64,000 bases of DNA, taken from assembly GCF_007954425.1 (NCBI RefSeq), contig NZ_CP042345.1, forward strand, positions 1,364,001 through 1,428,000, given 5' to 3'. Both the position numbers and the translations under genes were made by a program. The notes under the pieces are model-generated. The model had not been told where the DNA came from and did not search any database. It was given only the letters and a program-made list of their open reading frames with translations. Source of the DNA: Novosphingobium ginsenosidimutans (lineage in GTDB: Bacteria; Pseudomonadota; Alphaproteobacteria; Sphingomonadales; Sphingomonadaceae). Of this stretch, positions 52,410-61,147 are shown piece by piece; position 1 is the stretch's first letter, and every line of letters begins with the position of its first letter.

Positions 52410-55013
52410 ATGAGCGGAGCCGCAACCCCGATGATGGCGCAGTACCTGGCGCTGAAGGCCGAGGCCGGGGATTGCCTGCTGTTCTACCGGATGGGCGATT
52501 TCTTCGAGTTGTTCTTCGATGATGCAAAGCAGGCGGCCCAGATCCTCGATATCGCGCTGACCAGCCGGGGTGAGCACATGGGCGTGCCGATCCCGATGTG
52601 CGGTGTGCCGGTTCATTCGGCCGAAGGTTACCTTGCCCGCCTGATCAAGGCCGGCTGCCGGGTAGCGATTGCCGAACAGGTCGAGACGCCCGAGGAGGCG
52701 AAGAGGCGCGGCGGCTCAAAGGCGCTCGTCGCGCGCGACATCGTCCGGTTTGTCACTGCCGGGACCTTGACCGAGGAAGCGCTGCTCGAACCGCGCCGCG
52801 CCAATGTGCTGGCCGCGGTTTGCGAAGTGCGCGGCACCTGCGGGATCGCCGCTTGCGATATCTCGACCGGGCGGATGGCGCTTGAGGACTGCGAGCCAGG
52901 GCGGCTGGGCGCGGCGCTGGCCCGCTTGGGAGCGACGGAAATCGTGGCACCTGATGGCTGGACAGCCTGCCCGCTTGACGGAATTCCACGACCCGCGAGC
53001 ACCTTTACCAGCGATGGCGGCGAGGCGCGGCTCAAGGCGGTTCACGGCGTTTCTACGCTCGATGGCTTTGGGCAGTTCTCGCGCGCCATGCTGGCGGCGG
53101 CAGGCGGCCTGATTGCCTATCTCGACCATGTCGGGCGCGGCAAGCTGCCGTTGCTGCTCCCGCCGGTTGTCCTGGGCCAGGCGGCGCACCTCGCTATGGA
53201 CGAGGCGACGCGGGGCAGTCTTGAAATCCTTGTCTCTAGCCAGGGCACCCGCAAGGGCAGCCTGGTCGAGGCGCTCGATCGCTGCGTTACCGGTGCCGGT
53301 GCGCGCCAACTAGCGGAAGACCTTGCGGCACCGCTGACCGATGCGGGCACTATCGAGGCGCGGCTCGATCTGGTGCAGTGGCTCTACGATGATGCCCTGC
53401 TCCGCGGCGACCTGCGCGCCGTCTTGCGGGCTGCGCCCGATGTCGGCCGGGCACTCGGGCGGATCGTCGCCGGACGCGGCAGCCCGCGCGATCTGGGGCA
53501 GCTTCGCGATGGCCTTGCCGAAGCACGGCGCATCCACGATCACCTCCAGCACCGCCAGGATCGTCCGGCTTTGATGGACGCGCTGCTCCCGGTGCTGGCC
53601 GGTCATGGGGCGCTGGTAGACCTGTTCAGCCGCGCCCTGGTCCCCAGCCCGCCAACCGAGCGGAACCAGGGTGGCTACATTGCGGAAGGCTATGACCACG
53701 CCCTGGATGAGCTGCGCCGCATTTCTGGCGATGCCCGCCGAGCGATTGCAGCCCTTGAAGCCAAGTATCGTGACCAGACCGGCATTGCCGCGCTGAAGGT
53801 GCGGCACAACGGCGTGCTCGGCTATTTCATCGAAGTGCCGGCGGCCAAGGCTGATCCGCTGATGGCGCCCGACAGCGGCTTCACGCACCGCCAGACGATG
53901 GCGGGGGCAGTGCGCTTCAATGCGGTCGCGCTTCATGCTGAAGCCAGCCGGATCGCCGAGGCCGGGGGCCATGCTCTGGCGGCAGAGGAAGCGCACTTCG
54001 AAGAACTGGTCGGCGTTGCGGTGAAGGCCAGTCAGGCGATCGCGGCGACGGCAGCGGCACTGGCGCGGATCGATGTGGCAGCGGCACTGGCCGAACGTGC
54101 GGCCGAAGGGGGCTGGGCGCGGCCCGACGTGGTTGAAGAGGCCTGCCTCGACGTCAAGGGCGGGCGTCATCCGGTCGTCGAAGCTGCATTGGCCAGCAAG
54201 GGTGAACGGTTTGTCGCCAACGATTGCCGCCTCTTGCCGCAAGACCGGCTGTGGCTGGTTGGCGGTCCCAATATGGGCGGCAAGTCAACCTTCCTGCGGC
54301 AGAACGCGCTGATTGTCTTGCTGGCCCAGGCCGGCAGTTTCGTACCGGCCGAGGCGGCGCGGATCGGGCTGGTCGACCGCCTGTTCAGCCGCGTCGGCGC
54401 ATCCGACAACCTTGCCCGTGGACGCTCGACCTTCATGGTCGAGATGGTCGAGACAGCGGCGATCCTGGCCCAGGCGACCGAGCGCAGCTTCGTGATCCTT
54501 GACGAGGTCGGGCGAGGCACCTCGACCTACGATGGGCTGGCACTGGCCTGGGCCGTGGTCGAGGCGGTGCATGGCGTCAACAAGTGCCGCTGCCTATTCG
54601 CAACCCATTACCACGAGCTCGCTCGCCTTGCCGAGAGCTGCGAGGCGCTATCGCTCCACCATGTCCGCGCGCGCGAATGGAAGGGCGACCTGGTGCTGCT
54701 GCACGAGGTGGCGGAAGGCCCGGCTGACCGGTCCTATGGCCTGGCCGTTGCCAAGCTGGCCGGGGTGCCCGCCCCGGTCGTCGCGCGCGCCAAGGCGGTG
54801 CTGGAACGGCTTGAGAAGGGACGCGCCGAGACCGGCGGGCTGGCCGCCGGTCTGGGTGACTTGCCCCTGTTCGCCGCCGCCGCCGAAGCGCGGGCCGATC
54901 TGGTCGACTCCCTGCGCGATCGTCTCAGGGGCCTCGACGTCGATGCCCTCAGCCCGCGCGAGGCGCTGGACCTGCTTTATGAACTCAAGCGCGAAGCCGG
55001 CGCCGAAGGCTGA
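52410..55013 (+). CDS. mutS: DNA mismatch repair protein MutS
   Basis: An 867-residue MutS. The mismatch-binding domain starts TPMMAQYLALKAEAGDCLLFYRMGDFFELF, which carries the Phe-X-Glu (DFFELF) that inserts at the mismatch. The ATPase domain has Walker A GGPNMGGKST, Walker B ILDEVGRGTSTYDG and the ATHYHELARLA motif. Start: ATG at 52410, although GAGG lies right against it; ATG 52431 is possible. It is the main mismatch sensor and works with MutL encoded elsewhere. Confidence 0.95.
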   Translation: MSGAATPMMAQYLALKAEAGDCLLFYRMGDFFELFFDDAKQAAQILDIALTSRGEHMGVPIPMCGVPVHSAEGYLARLIKAGCRVAIAEQVETPEEAKRRGGSKALVARDIVRFVTAGTLTEEALLEPRRANVLAAVCEVRGTCGIAACDISTGRMALEDCEPGRLGAALARLGATEIVAPDGWTACPLDGIPRPASTFTSDGGEARLKAVHGVSTLDGFGQFSRAMLAAAGGLIAYLDHVGRGKLPLLLPPVVLGQAAHLAMDEATRGSLEILVSSQGTRKGSLVEALDRCVTGAGARQLAEDLAAPLTDAGTIEARLDLVQWLYDDALLRGDLRAVLRAAPDVGRALGRIVAGRGSPRDLGQLRDGLAEARRIHDHLQHRQDRPALMDALLPVLAGHGALVDLFSRALVPSPPTERNQGGYIAEGYDHALDELRRISGDARRAIAALEAKYRDQTGIAALKVRHNGVLGYFIEVPAAKADPLMAPDSGFTHRQTMAGAVRFNAVALHAEASRIAEAGGHALAAEEAHFEELVGVAVKASQAIAATAAALARIDVAAALAERAAEGGWARPDVVEEACLDVKGGRHPVVEAALASKGERFVANDCRLLPQDRLWLVGGPNMGGKSTFLRQNALIVLLAQAGSFVPAEAARIGLVDRLFSRVGASDNLARGRSTFMVEMVETAAILAQATERSFVILDEVGRGTSTYDGLALAWAVVEAVHGVNKCRCLFATHYHELARLAESCEALSLHHVRAREWKGDLVLLHEVAEGPADRSYGLAVAKLAGVPAPVVARAKAVLERLEKGRAETGGLAAGLGDLPLFAAAAEARADLVDSLRDRLRGLDVDALSPREALDLLYELKREAGAEG

Positions 55014-55054
55014 GGGAAGGCTTCGTTAACAACCACCTGTTATTGTCCGGGGCC

Positions 55055-55225
55055 ATGTTCGGGACCAGGATCACGACGGTCTTCCAGAGCCGCTGGAAAG
55101 CGGTGACGTGGTCGCTTGGCATTCTGGCGACTGCCTATTGCTCGATCCCGGCTGCCGATGAGGCCCCCCCGCCCGCCGCCAAGCCAGCGGCAGAGCATCA
55201 CTCGCCGTGGGACAAGGATCGCTGA
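55055..55225 (+). CDS. Small protein of unknown function after mutS
   Basis: A 56-residue protein with a hydrophobic stretch (AVTWSLGILATAYCSIPA, about 17-34), which could be a signal or membrane helix, and a Pro/Ala/His-rich tail. The ATG at 55055 lies 41 bases after mutS, and the next gene starts two bases after this stop. High GC at third positions supports coding, but the function is unknown. Confidence 0.45.
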   Translation: MFGTRITTVFQSRWKAVTWSLGILATAYCSIPAADEAPPPAAKPAAEHHSPWDKDR

Positions 55226-55226
55226 T

Positions 55227-55553
55227 ATGGACCGATTGTTTCGTGATTGGCGCTTTGCCCTGCTGTGGGTAGTGGGCATCAGCGCCCTGGCTGCCGCCTA
55301 CTTCGCCGAGGGTGGCGGGCACGAACTCCTGCAGTCGCCGCCGCCGCCCGAACCGCAGGCAGCAGATCCTGCCTCGGTTAGTCGTTCAAATCCTGCTGAA
55401 GCTGCTGCTCCGGTTGCCGACGGCGAAGAGCAGCAGGCTTATGGCGAACCGGTGATGGATACCACCGGCTTCGAACCCAGCCCGCCTGAACCCGGGGAAT
55501 CAGCTAGTCCTGCCGCCCAGGGGGCTGGCGCACCAGGTCCCGAAGAGCAGTAG
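55227..55553 (+). CDS. Small membrane-anchored protein of unknown function
   Basis: A 108-residue protein with an N-terminal membrane helix (DWRFALLWVVGISALAAAYFA) and a disordered Pro/Ala/Glu-rich remainder. It starts one base after the stop of the previous small gene. Its end overlaps the convergent glycosyltransferase by 50 bases. No domain was recognised. Confidence 0.5.
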   Translation: MDRLFRDWRFALLWVVGISALAAAYFAEGGGHELLQSPPPPEPQAADPASVSRSNPAEAAAPVADGEEQQAYGEPVMDTTGFEPSPPEPGESASPAAQGAGAPGPEEQ

Positions 55554-56754
55554 CTGCCCGCGCCAGGATCGCGTCCTGTTGCCAGCGTTCAGCGGCTCGA
55601 ACCAATGCTGCCTGGCCCAGCACCGTGCGACGGGCCGGATCGTCCGCCAATGCCGTGACCGCGGCGGCAAGTGCCACAGCATCACCCGCTGGCACACATA
55701 TCCCGCGACCTTCGACCTCGCTGTAGAGGCCAGTTCCCGGCTCGGTTGTCGCCACCACCGGCTTGCCCGACGCCAGCATGTTGGTCAGCTTTGACGGCAG
55801 CACCAGATCGGCTGCACCGGCGATCTGTGGCAGCAGGTGCAGATCGGCCAAGGTTAGCATGGCGCCCATTCGTTTAGCCGGTTGCAGATCGTGAAACTGG
55901 ACATTGGTCAAACCGGCTGCCCTTTGCTCAAGCGGTTGCCGATTTGGTCCCTCGCCGCAGATGACAAAGACAATGTCGTGCCGATGCTGGAGCAGGCGGG
56001 CCGCATCGATCAGGATCTCGATGCCCTGCTTTCGGGCGATATTGCCCGAGTAGAGCGCGACGATCCGGTTATCGAGCGACCATTGCGCGCGCAGGCCGGT
56101 GGCGCCTGCCGGATCGGGCGCAAAGCTGGCGTTCGCCCAGTTGCGCAGTTCCATTTGCCGCCGGGGTGCGACGCCTTTCTCGCCGAGCTTGGCGACCATC
56201 TGCGGGCTGATGGTCGAGACCCGGTCGGCCTGGCGCAGCACCCAGCCTTCAGCCCACAACGCGAACCTGGCCTTGCTGGTGTTCGGCCGCATCAGGCCGG
56301 TTGCGAAGGCCGCTTCGACCTCGAAGTCCTGGACATGGATCCACAGCCGCGCGCCGCACAGACAGGCGGCCAGGATTGCGGCCAGTGCGCTAAGCAGGGC
56401 CGGCGCGACGCACAACACCACCTGCGGACGATCGCGCAAGGCAATCCGGGCAGCCGGGATCAGCGCCGTGATCGCAAAGCTGATCAGATGGGCAAAGCGC
56501 CGGATCCCGACCGGGTCCTGCGGCACATAGTGGGGGCAGCGAACCAGCCTGACGCCGTTCTCTTCCGCTTCCAGCCAGCCGCCGGCATAGGCCGGATCGG
56601 CCTGCCACTGCGGGTAATAGGGCTTGCCGACAATGGCGGTGACCCGATGCCCCGACGCGACCAGGGATTCGCATAGGCCGGCCGTATAGGGCCCGATACC
56701 GACGGGCTCGGGTGCATAGTTCAGCCCGATGACCAGCAGGGAAGGCGGACCCAT
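55504..56754 (-). CDS. WcaI-like glycosyltransferase family 1 protein
   Basis: A 416-residue GT-B glycosyltransferase. It begins SLLVIGLNYAPEPVGIGPYT, the WcaI-type start, with IHVQDFEVEAAFATGL and the C-terminal sugar-nucleotide block SKLTNMLASGKPVVATTEPGTGL. It likely adds a sugar in exopolysaccharide or glycosphingolipid synthesis. Start: ATG at 56754 with AGGAA upstream; an in-frame stretch to 56850 overlaps lptA. It follows lptA by 22 bases and is the last gene of the rnd-lptC-lptA operon, in the place where lptB is often found. Confidence 0.85.
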   Translation of the reverse strand: MGPPSLLVIGLNYAPEPVGIGPYTAGLCESLVASGHRVTAIVGKPYYPQWQADPAYAGGWLEAEENGVRLVRCPHYVPQDPVGIRRFAHLISFAITALIPAARIALRDRPQVVLCVAPALLSALAAILAACLCGARLWIHVQDFEVEAAFATGLMRPNTSKARFALWAEGWVLRQADRVSTISPQMVAKLGEKGVAPRRQMELRNWANASFAPDPAGATGLRAQWSLDNRIVALYSGNIARKQGIEILIDAARLLQHRHDIVFVICGEGPNRQPLEQRAAGLTNVQFHDLQPAKRMGAMLTLADLHLLPQIAGAADLVLPSKLTNMLASGKPVVATTEPGTGLYSEVEGRGICVPAGDAVALAAAVTALADDPARRTVLGQAALVRAAERWQQDAILARAATALRDLVRQPPGRQD

Positions 56755-56776
56755 CGCCGTTCCTGGAAGCGCGGGA

Positions 56777-57313
56777 TCAGTTGCGCTTGGGGACAGCGAA
56801 AGTTCCCGAGACCCGCCCGCCCGTCTGTGCCGAGCCGCGACCGTCCACACTGGAAATCCCGCTGTTGAGATCGATCACCACACGCCCGCCGTTAAGCGTG
56901 TCGTTGCCGCGCCGCAGTGCCACATTGCCCGCCAGAGTGATGACCCGGCGGTTGAAATCATAGATTGCCGCATCGCCGCGCGCGCTCTCGTTGCCGCGGT
57001 TGACCAGGACACCGCCGGTGGCGTCGATCCGCTGGATCTGCAGGCTACCCTGGTCGGTGAAAGCAACCGTCGTCCGGTCCGCCGAAAGCTGCAGCCCGCC
57101 CTGGCTGATCTTGACGTTGCCGGCGAGGACCACGCGGTCCTGCCGATCCTGCAGCTCGATCCGATCGGCGGCATAGCTGACCGGCGCGTTGCTGTCGTGC
57201 CCGCCCAGTGCCTGCGCATCCGAACGACCGATCGCGAGCAGGCCGATCGCGCCGATCGCGAAGCCGCAAAGCAGCGAGCGCAGGGCAATCCGGGTAATCG
57301 AAGCTTCGGCCAT
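56777..57313 (-). CDS. lptA: Lipopolysaccharide/lipid transport protein LptA
   Basis: A 178-residue periplasmic protein of the OstA/LptA-N family. The signal (ALRSLLCGFAIGAIGLLAIGRSDAQA) is followed by the beta-jellyroll repeats VSYAADRIELQDRQDRVVLAG, TVAFTDQG and AIYDFNRRVITLAGNVALRRG. LptA bridges the periplasm in the Lpt path; in sphingomonads without LPS it may carry glycosphingolipids. The ATG overlaps the lptC stop (TGATG). Confidence 0.88.
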   Translation of the reverse strand: MAEASITRIALRSLLCGFAIGAIGLLAIGRSDAQALGGHDSNAPVSYAADRIELQDRQDRVVLAGNVKISQGGLQLSADRTTVAFTDQGSLQIQRIDATGGVLVNRGNESARGDAAIYDFNRRVITLAGNVALRRGNDTLNGGRVVIDLNSGISSVDGRGSAQTGGRVSGTFAVPKRN

Positions 57314-57981
57314 CACGGCATCCTCAACTTGCCCGGGGTCATCACCAGCCGAGCCTTGCCTTCCAGCGCAATCGTTCGCGCGTTAAGGTCAGCCACTAAC
57401 CGTTCCGCCGAAAATGTACCAGCGGGGATCGCACCGTTAACCCCACCATTTCCGAGAACTCGCTGGCCTTTCAGGTCAATAGCGACGTGACCCGTGGTCA
57501 TGCGGTACCCGTCGGCAGCTGTGAAGGTGACGGGTCCGTCAACGTCTACTGCCTCGCGATCGTAATCATAACGGCCACCCTTTGCAGCGAGCTCTGCCGG
57601 GCCATCCTTCATCAGCAGCCGGGCCACCAGCCCCTCCATCCGCACCACCGGATCGGCGGCCGAAACCTGGACGGCATTGGCGGCGGTGACGGTGAAGGGT
57701 CGGCCTTCGTTATCCTCGCCCCGGTACATCGCATTGGCGACCACCAGCCGGTCCTCGGTAGTCGCCACCTTGTTGCGATCGAGCAGGAAGCTGATCTCGC
57801 CGCGCGGAAACAGGGGGCCCAGCAGCATGGCGGCTGCCACCACGCCGACCGCTCCGGGTAGCCAGCGCGCCAGCACCCGGATCAGCCGGTCATGCGATCC
57901 CCCGGGCGCGGCCCATTGGCGGCGCTGGTTGCGGATCCGGTCGGCGGCTTCGGTCATGGCCTGTGTAACTCCCCAGCTCAC
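57313..57981 (-). CDS. lptC: LPS export ABC transporter periplasmic protein LptC
   Basis: A 222-residue protein with a basic cytoplasmic start, one membrane helix (about 40-60, LPGAVGVVAAAMLLGPLF) and a periplasmic jellyroll (YRGEDNEGRPFTVTAANAVQ, GRYDYDREAVDVDG). LptC links the LptBFG transporter to LptA. The start at 57981 is GTG overlapping the rnd stop (GTGA); an ATG at 57957 is the alternative. Confidence 0.85.
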   Translation of the reverse strand: MSWGVTQAMTEAADRIRNQRRQWAAPGGSHDRLIRVLARWLPGAVGVVAAAMLLGPLFPRGEISFLLDRNKVATTEDRLVVANAMYRGEDNEGRPFTVTAANAVQVSAADPVVRMEGLVARLLMKDGPAELAAKGGRYDYDREAVDVDGPVTFTAADGYRMTTGHVAIDLKGQRVLGNGGVNGAIPAGTFSAERLVADLNARTIALEGKARLVMTPGKLRMP

Positions 57982-58598
57982 GCTTCGTGGCTGAAGATAT
58001 CCTTGTCAGGCCAGCCGGCCAGGTCGAGCCGGGCACGGTGCGGCAGGAAATCGAAGCAGGCCTGGGCCAGGTCGGTCCGCCCCTCGCGCGCCAGCCGCTC
58101 GACCAGGATCGTGTGCATGGCGTGAAGATAGCGCACGTCCGACGCGGCATAGTCCAGCTGCGCATCGCTCAGCACCGGGCCGCCCCAGTCGCTCGATTGC
58201 TGCTGCTTGGACAGTTCCTTGCCCAGCAGTTCGCGGACCAGGTCCTTCAGGCCGTGGCGGTCGGTATAGGTGCGCACCAGCTTGCTGGCGATCTTGGTGC
58301 AGAACACCGGCGTTGCCGTGACGCCCAGGTAATGCTCGATCGCCGCCAGGTCGAACCGGGCGAAGTGGAACAGCTTGATCCGTGCCGGATCGGCCAGCAC
58401 CGCCTTGAGGTTGGGGGCGGCATAGTCCGACCCGGGCGAGAACCGCACCAGGTGCTCGTCACCCTGCCCGTCGGACAGCTGGACAACGCAAAGCCGGTCA
58501 CGCGGGGTGATCAGGCCCATGGTCTCGGTATCGACCGCGATCGGGCCGGGCGCAAAGACATCGCCGGGGAGGTCTTCTTCGTGGAGATGGACAGCCAT
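57978..58598 (-). CDS. rnd: Ribonuclease D, short exonuclease form
   Basis: A 206-residue 3'-5' exonuclease. The DEDDy residues are in IAVDTETMGL (first DE), LFHFARFDLAAIEHY and DAQLDYAASDVRYLHAM (Tyr and Asp). It lacks the C-terminal HRDC domains of the E. coli enzyme, which is usual for the alphaproteobacterial form. It trims tRNA 3' ends. First gene of the operon with lptC, lptA and the glycosyltransferase; its start faces ung. Confidence 0.9.
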   Translation of the reverse strand: MAVHLHEEDLPGDVFAPGPIAVDTETMGLITPRDRLCVVQLSDGQGDEHLVRFSPGSDYAAPNLKAVLADPARIKLFHFARFDLAAIEHYLGVTATPVFCTKIASKLVRTYTDRHGLKDLVRELLGKELSKQQQSSDWGGPVLSDAQLDYAASDVRYLHAMHTILVERLAREGRTDLAQACFDFLPHRARLDLAGWPDKDIFSHEA

Positions 58599-58660
58599 AT
58601 GCCATGGTGCTTAGGCCGATTGCCGCAGCGATGAAAGCCCCCGGAACAAGCGAGGCAGCG

Positions 58661-59347
58661 ATGGCGAATGGCGATGCAGTCCCCGAAAGCTGGCGTGCGG
58701 TGCTCGATCCGGTCCTGGCCAGCCCGAAGTCACGCCAGCTCGGCGGCTTCCTGAAGGCCGAGGAAGCGGCAGGAAAGGCGATCTATCCGCCGCGCGGAAC
58801 CCGCCTCGCCGCGCTCGAGCTGACGCCGCTGGACACCGTGAAGGTCGTGATCCTGGGGCAGGATCCCTACCACGGCCCCGGCCAAGCCCACGGCCTGTCG
58901 TTCTCGGTACAGGACGGGGTGAAGGTGCCGCCCAGCCTGGTCAACATCTACAAGGAACTGGCGAGCGACCTGGGCCTTGCCGTGCCCCGACACGGCAACC
59001 TGACCCACTGGGCGCGGCAGGGCGTGCTGCTGCTCAATGCCGCGCTGACGGTGGAGGACGGCCAGCCAGCCTCGCACCAGGGGCGCGGGTGGGAAGAGAT
59101 CACCGACGCCGTGGTCGCCGCCGTTGCCGCCAAGGCTGACCCTTGCGTCTTCCTGCTGTGGGGCAGCCATGCCCAGCGCAAGGCGCAGTCGGTGCCGGGA
59201 CTGATGCAGAGCCATCACCTGGTGCTGACCGCCCCGCATCCCAGCCCGCTCTCGGCCCACCGCGGCTTCCTGGGGTGCCGGCACTTCAGCCAGGCCAATG
59301 CCTTCCTAGACGCCAAGGGCCGGGGCGGGGTGGACTGGGCGCTCTGA
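58661..59347 (+). CDS. ung: Uracil-DNA glycosylase
   Basis: A 228-residue family 1 uracil-DNA glycosylase that cuts uracil from DNA. The water-activating loop GQDPYHGPGQAHGLSFSV and the DNA-binding loop HPSPLSAHRGF are present; VLLLNAALTV completes the pocket. Start: ATG at 58661 with GAGG upstream; in-frame starts at 58604 and 58631 would add up to 19 residues. It is divergent from rnd. Confidence 0.95.
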   Translation: MANGDAVPESWRAVLDPVLASPKSRQLGGFLKAEEAAGKAIYPPRGTRLAALELTPLDTVKVVILGQDPYHGPGQAHGLSFSVQDGVKVPPSLVNIYKELASDLGLAVPRHGNLTHWARQGVLLLNAALTVEDGQPASHQGRGWEEITDAVVAAVAAKADPCVFLLWGSHAQRKAQSVPGLMQSHHLVLTAPHPSPLSAHRGFLGCRHFSQANAFLDAKGRGGVDWAL

Positions 59348-59705
59348 CTGCGCACCTGCGTTACGCTCAAGTTGACACAGTTGACACTGAGTCCGCTTCT
59401 TCCAACAAGTCGAAACTGGCGGAATCGCTGCGCTTTCGGGCATCTTCGCGGCGAATGCGGATGCTGGGAAAATAAAAAAGCGACAGCGGGGCGCAGCGAG
59501 TCATTGCGCTGACCGGCAAACGGTGAGGATCAACGATTGGAAAGAGCTGTCGCGCTTCTATCAGGCGGCGGCGGTGTAGGAAAATGCAGAGCGCGAATAG
59601 GCCTGTGCGACCCCATTCCCATTGTCGTCACCCCGGACTTGTTCCGGGGCCGGGCTTTCTCCTTGCGGTCATGCGCCGCATCTCAAAAACAAGCCTAGCC
59701 CCGCA
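59348..59705. other. Intergenic region with direct repeat
   Basis: About 358 bases without a gene. GTTGACAC occurs twice in direct repeat with a 9-base period (59371-59388). The middle (about 59450-59580) shows no clear open frame. The end contains the left arm of the REP-like pair (59626-59722). No tRNA or small RNA was recognised. Confidence 0.4.
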
Positions 59706-59722
59706 TCAAGTGCGGGGCGACG
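59626..59722. repeat. Inverted pair of REP-like palindromes
   Basis: Two hairpins: CCCCGGA-CTTGT-TCCGGGG (59631-59649) and CCCCGCA-TCAAG-TGCGGGG (59699-59717). The outer 32-base arms (59626-59657 and 59691-59722) match each other in inverted orientation at 26 of 32 positions. This is the structure of repetitive extragenic palindromes, which are often scattered in alphaproteobacterial genomes. The right arm contains the stop codon of the gene at 59706. Confidence 0.6.
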
Positions 59723-60176
59723 GGGGTTGTTCGCTCCAACACTTTTCGAGGGACAACAAGCTAGCGTCGATCCAGCCACCCACCGATGAACCGATATTGC
59801 CATCAAACTCGATTCGACCATCCGTGCTGGGGACAGCAAGCCGATAAATCGTGCCGTCCAGTGTTACAGTCTGCTTTCCGTTGCTGCTCGGAGAGTGGAT
59901 CGACGGAATGCGGATATTTTCCATTCCTTCAACTGCAGGCCTGACTTCGGCGCAAGTTCGACTGTCAGCCCAAGAGGTTTTTGTCGTGTGAGCGGTGGTC
60001 ACTGTACGGCGCATCCAGTACTCAAGCTGACCTGTTTCGCGATTGAGTCCGAGCGTTCCGATCTCGACGGTTTCTTCGAAGGCGCGCAACTGCGGATCAC
60101 GGGAGAATGTGGCCCAAGCGGGACCAAGAGACGCTGAGGTCGGAGCGGCAGACAGTAATGCGTACAGGATCAACAC
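59706..60176 (-). CDS. Exported protein of unknown function, C-terminus formed by the REP element
   Basis: A 156-residue protein, probably starting at GTG 60176, with a short hydrophobic N-terminus (ILYALLSAAPTSA, a likely signal). The rest is beta-rich (YWMRRTVTTAHTT, TVTLDGTIYRLAV). It has two cysteines (SRTCAEV, EKCWSEQ). Its last residues PPSPRT and stop are encoded by the right REP arm, so the original C-terminus may have been altered. GC is lower than around it. No domain was recognised. Confidence 0.5.
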   Translation of the reverse strand: MLILYALLSAAPTSASLGPAWATFSRDPQLRAFEETVEIGTLGLNRETGQLEYWMRRTVTTAHTTKTSWADSRTCAEVRPAVEGMENIRIPSIHSPSSNGKQTVTLDGTIYRLAVPSTDGRIEFDGNIGSSVGGWIDASLLSLEKCWSEQPPSPRT

Positions 60177-60212
60177 AACATGTTGATATGACTGCCTCCC
60201 GTGAGGCGCAAG

Positions 60213-61100
60213 TCAGTTCCCCAGCCGCCGCGCCATCCCCTGCGCCAGCAGCAGTCCCAGGTTCGGCCCCTGCTCGGGATAGAGGTAGGGCTCGATCAGT
60301 TCGGCCTCGATCACGGCCAGTCGGCCATCCTCCAGCCGAACCATGTCGATCCGTGCATAGAGCGGCGGCTGGTCGAAGGGCAGCAGCGCCATGATCGCCT
60401 CGGCGGCGGCGCGGTCCGCCGGGGCTGGCTCAAGCGGCGTCTCGGTGCCGCCATAGAGCGACTGGATGCGGTAATCGCCGCCAGTCGCCTGCTTGAGCAG
60501 CGTATGGCTGAGCGCGCCGTCGACGAAGATGAAGCTCAGCTCGCCTTCGCGCTGGATCGCGGGGAGGAAGGGCTGGATCATCGCCGCCTGGTCGAGTGAC
60601 CACTCGGCCAGCGGCGGATTGCTGCGTGAGAAGCTGTCCTGCCCGATCGCGCCCGCGCCGACCCGGCGCTTTACCACCACCCGATCGGTGCCAAAGTGGT
60701 CGAAGGCGGCCAGCACGTCGGCGGGATCAGCCCGCTCGGGCCAGAGCGTCGGGATGGTCACCGCGCCGCGCTCTGCCAATTCCTTGAGGTAAAGCTTGTC
60801 GGCGTTCCAGCGGACGACGGCTAGCGGATTGCAGACCGTCACCCCGGCTGCTTCCAGCTCCCCGAGCCGCGCCAGGAACTCGTCCTTGGCGTCGGTATAG
60901 TCCCACGGCGTGCCGAGGATGGCGAGATCGAATTGCGCGAGGTCATCGAGCGGCGCGCGCCAGTCGATGTCGGTTACGGTTCCGGAGGAGGCCACTCCGG
61001 CACGCACGGCATCCAGATAGAGGTCATGCTCAAAGGCATCGGGACGGCGGGTGGGCGAACCGGGCAGGGTCGCGGGGCAGGCCAGGAATGCGATCTTCAT
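60213..61100 (-). CDS. ATP-grasp domain protein (RimK-like)
   Basis: A 295-residue protein with an N-terminal Rossmann-like preATP-grasp part (FLACPATLPGSPTRR, LAILGTPWDYTDAKDEFLA) and an ATP-grasp core (RVVVKRRVGAGAIGQDSF, AAMIQPFLPAIQREGELSFIF) ending in LEDGRLAVIEAELIEPYLY, which supplies the Mg/ATP acidic residues. Such enzymes join a carboxylate to an amine or thiol; the substrate is not known. It is transcribed with gltD on the minus strand, 47 bases after it. Confidence 0.82.
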   Translation of the reverse strand: MKIAFLACPATLPGSPTRRPDAFEHDLYLDAVRAGVASSGTVTDIDWRAPLDDLAQFDLAILGTPWDYTDAKDEFLARLGELEAAGVTVCNPLAVVRWNADKLYLKELAERGAVTIPTLWPERADPADVLAAFDHFGTDRVVVKRRVGAGAIGQDSFSRSNPPLAEWSLDQAAMIQPFLPAIQREGELSFIFVDGALSHTLLKQATGGDYRIQSLYGGTETPLEPAPADRAAAEAIMALLPFDQPPLYARIDMVRLEDGRLAVIEAELIEPYLYPEQGPNLGLLLAQGMARRLGN

Positions 61101-61147
61101 CGCGGCCGGTTAGGCGGCGAGAGCCGACTTGGGAAGAGGCTGCCGCC

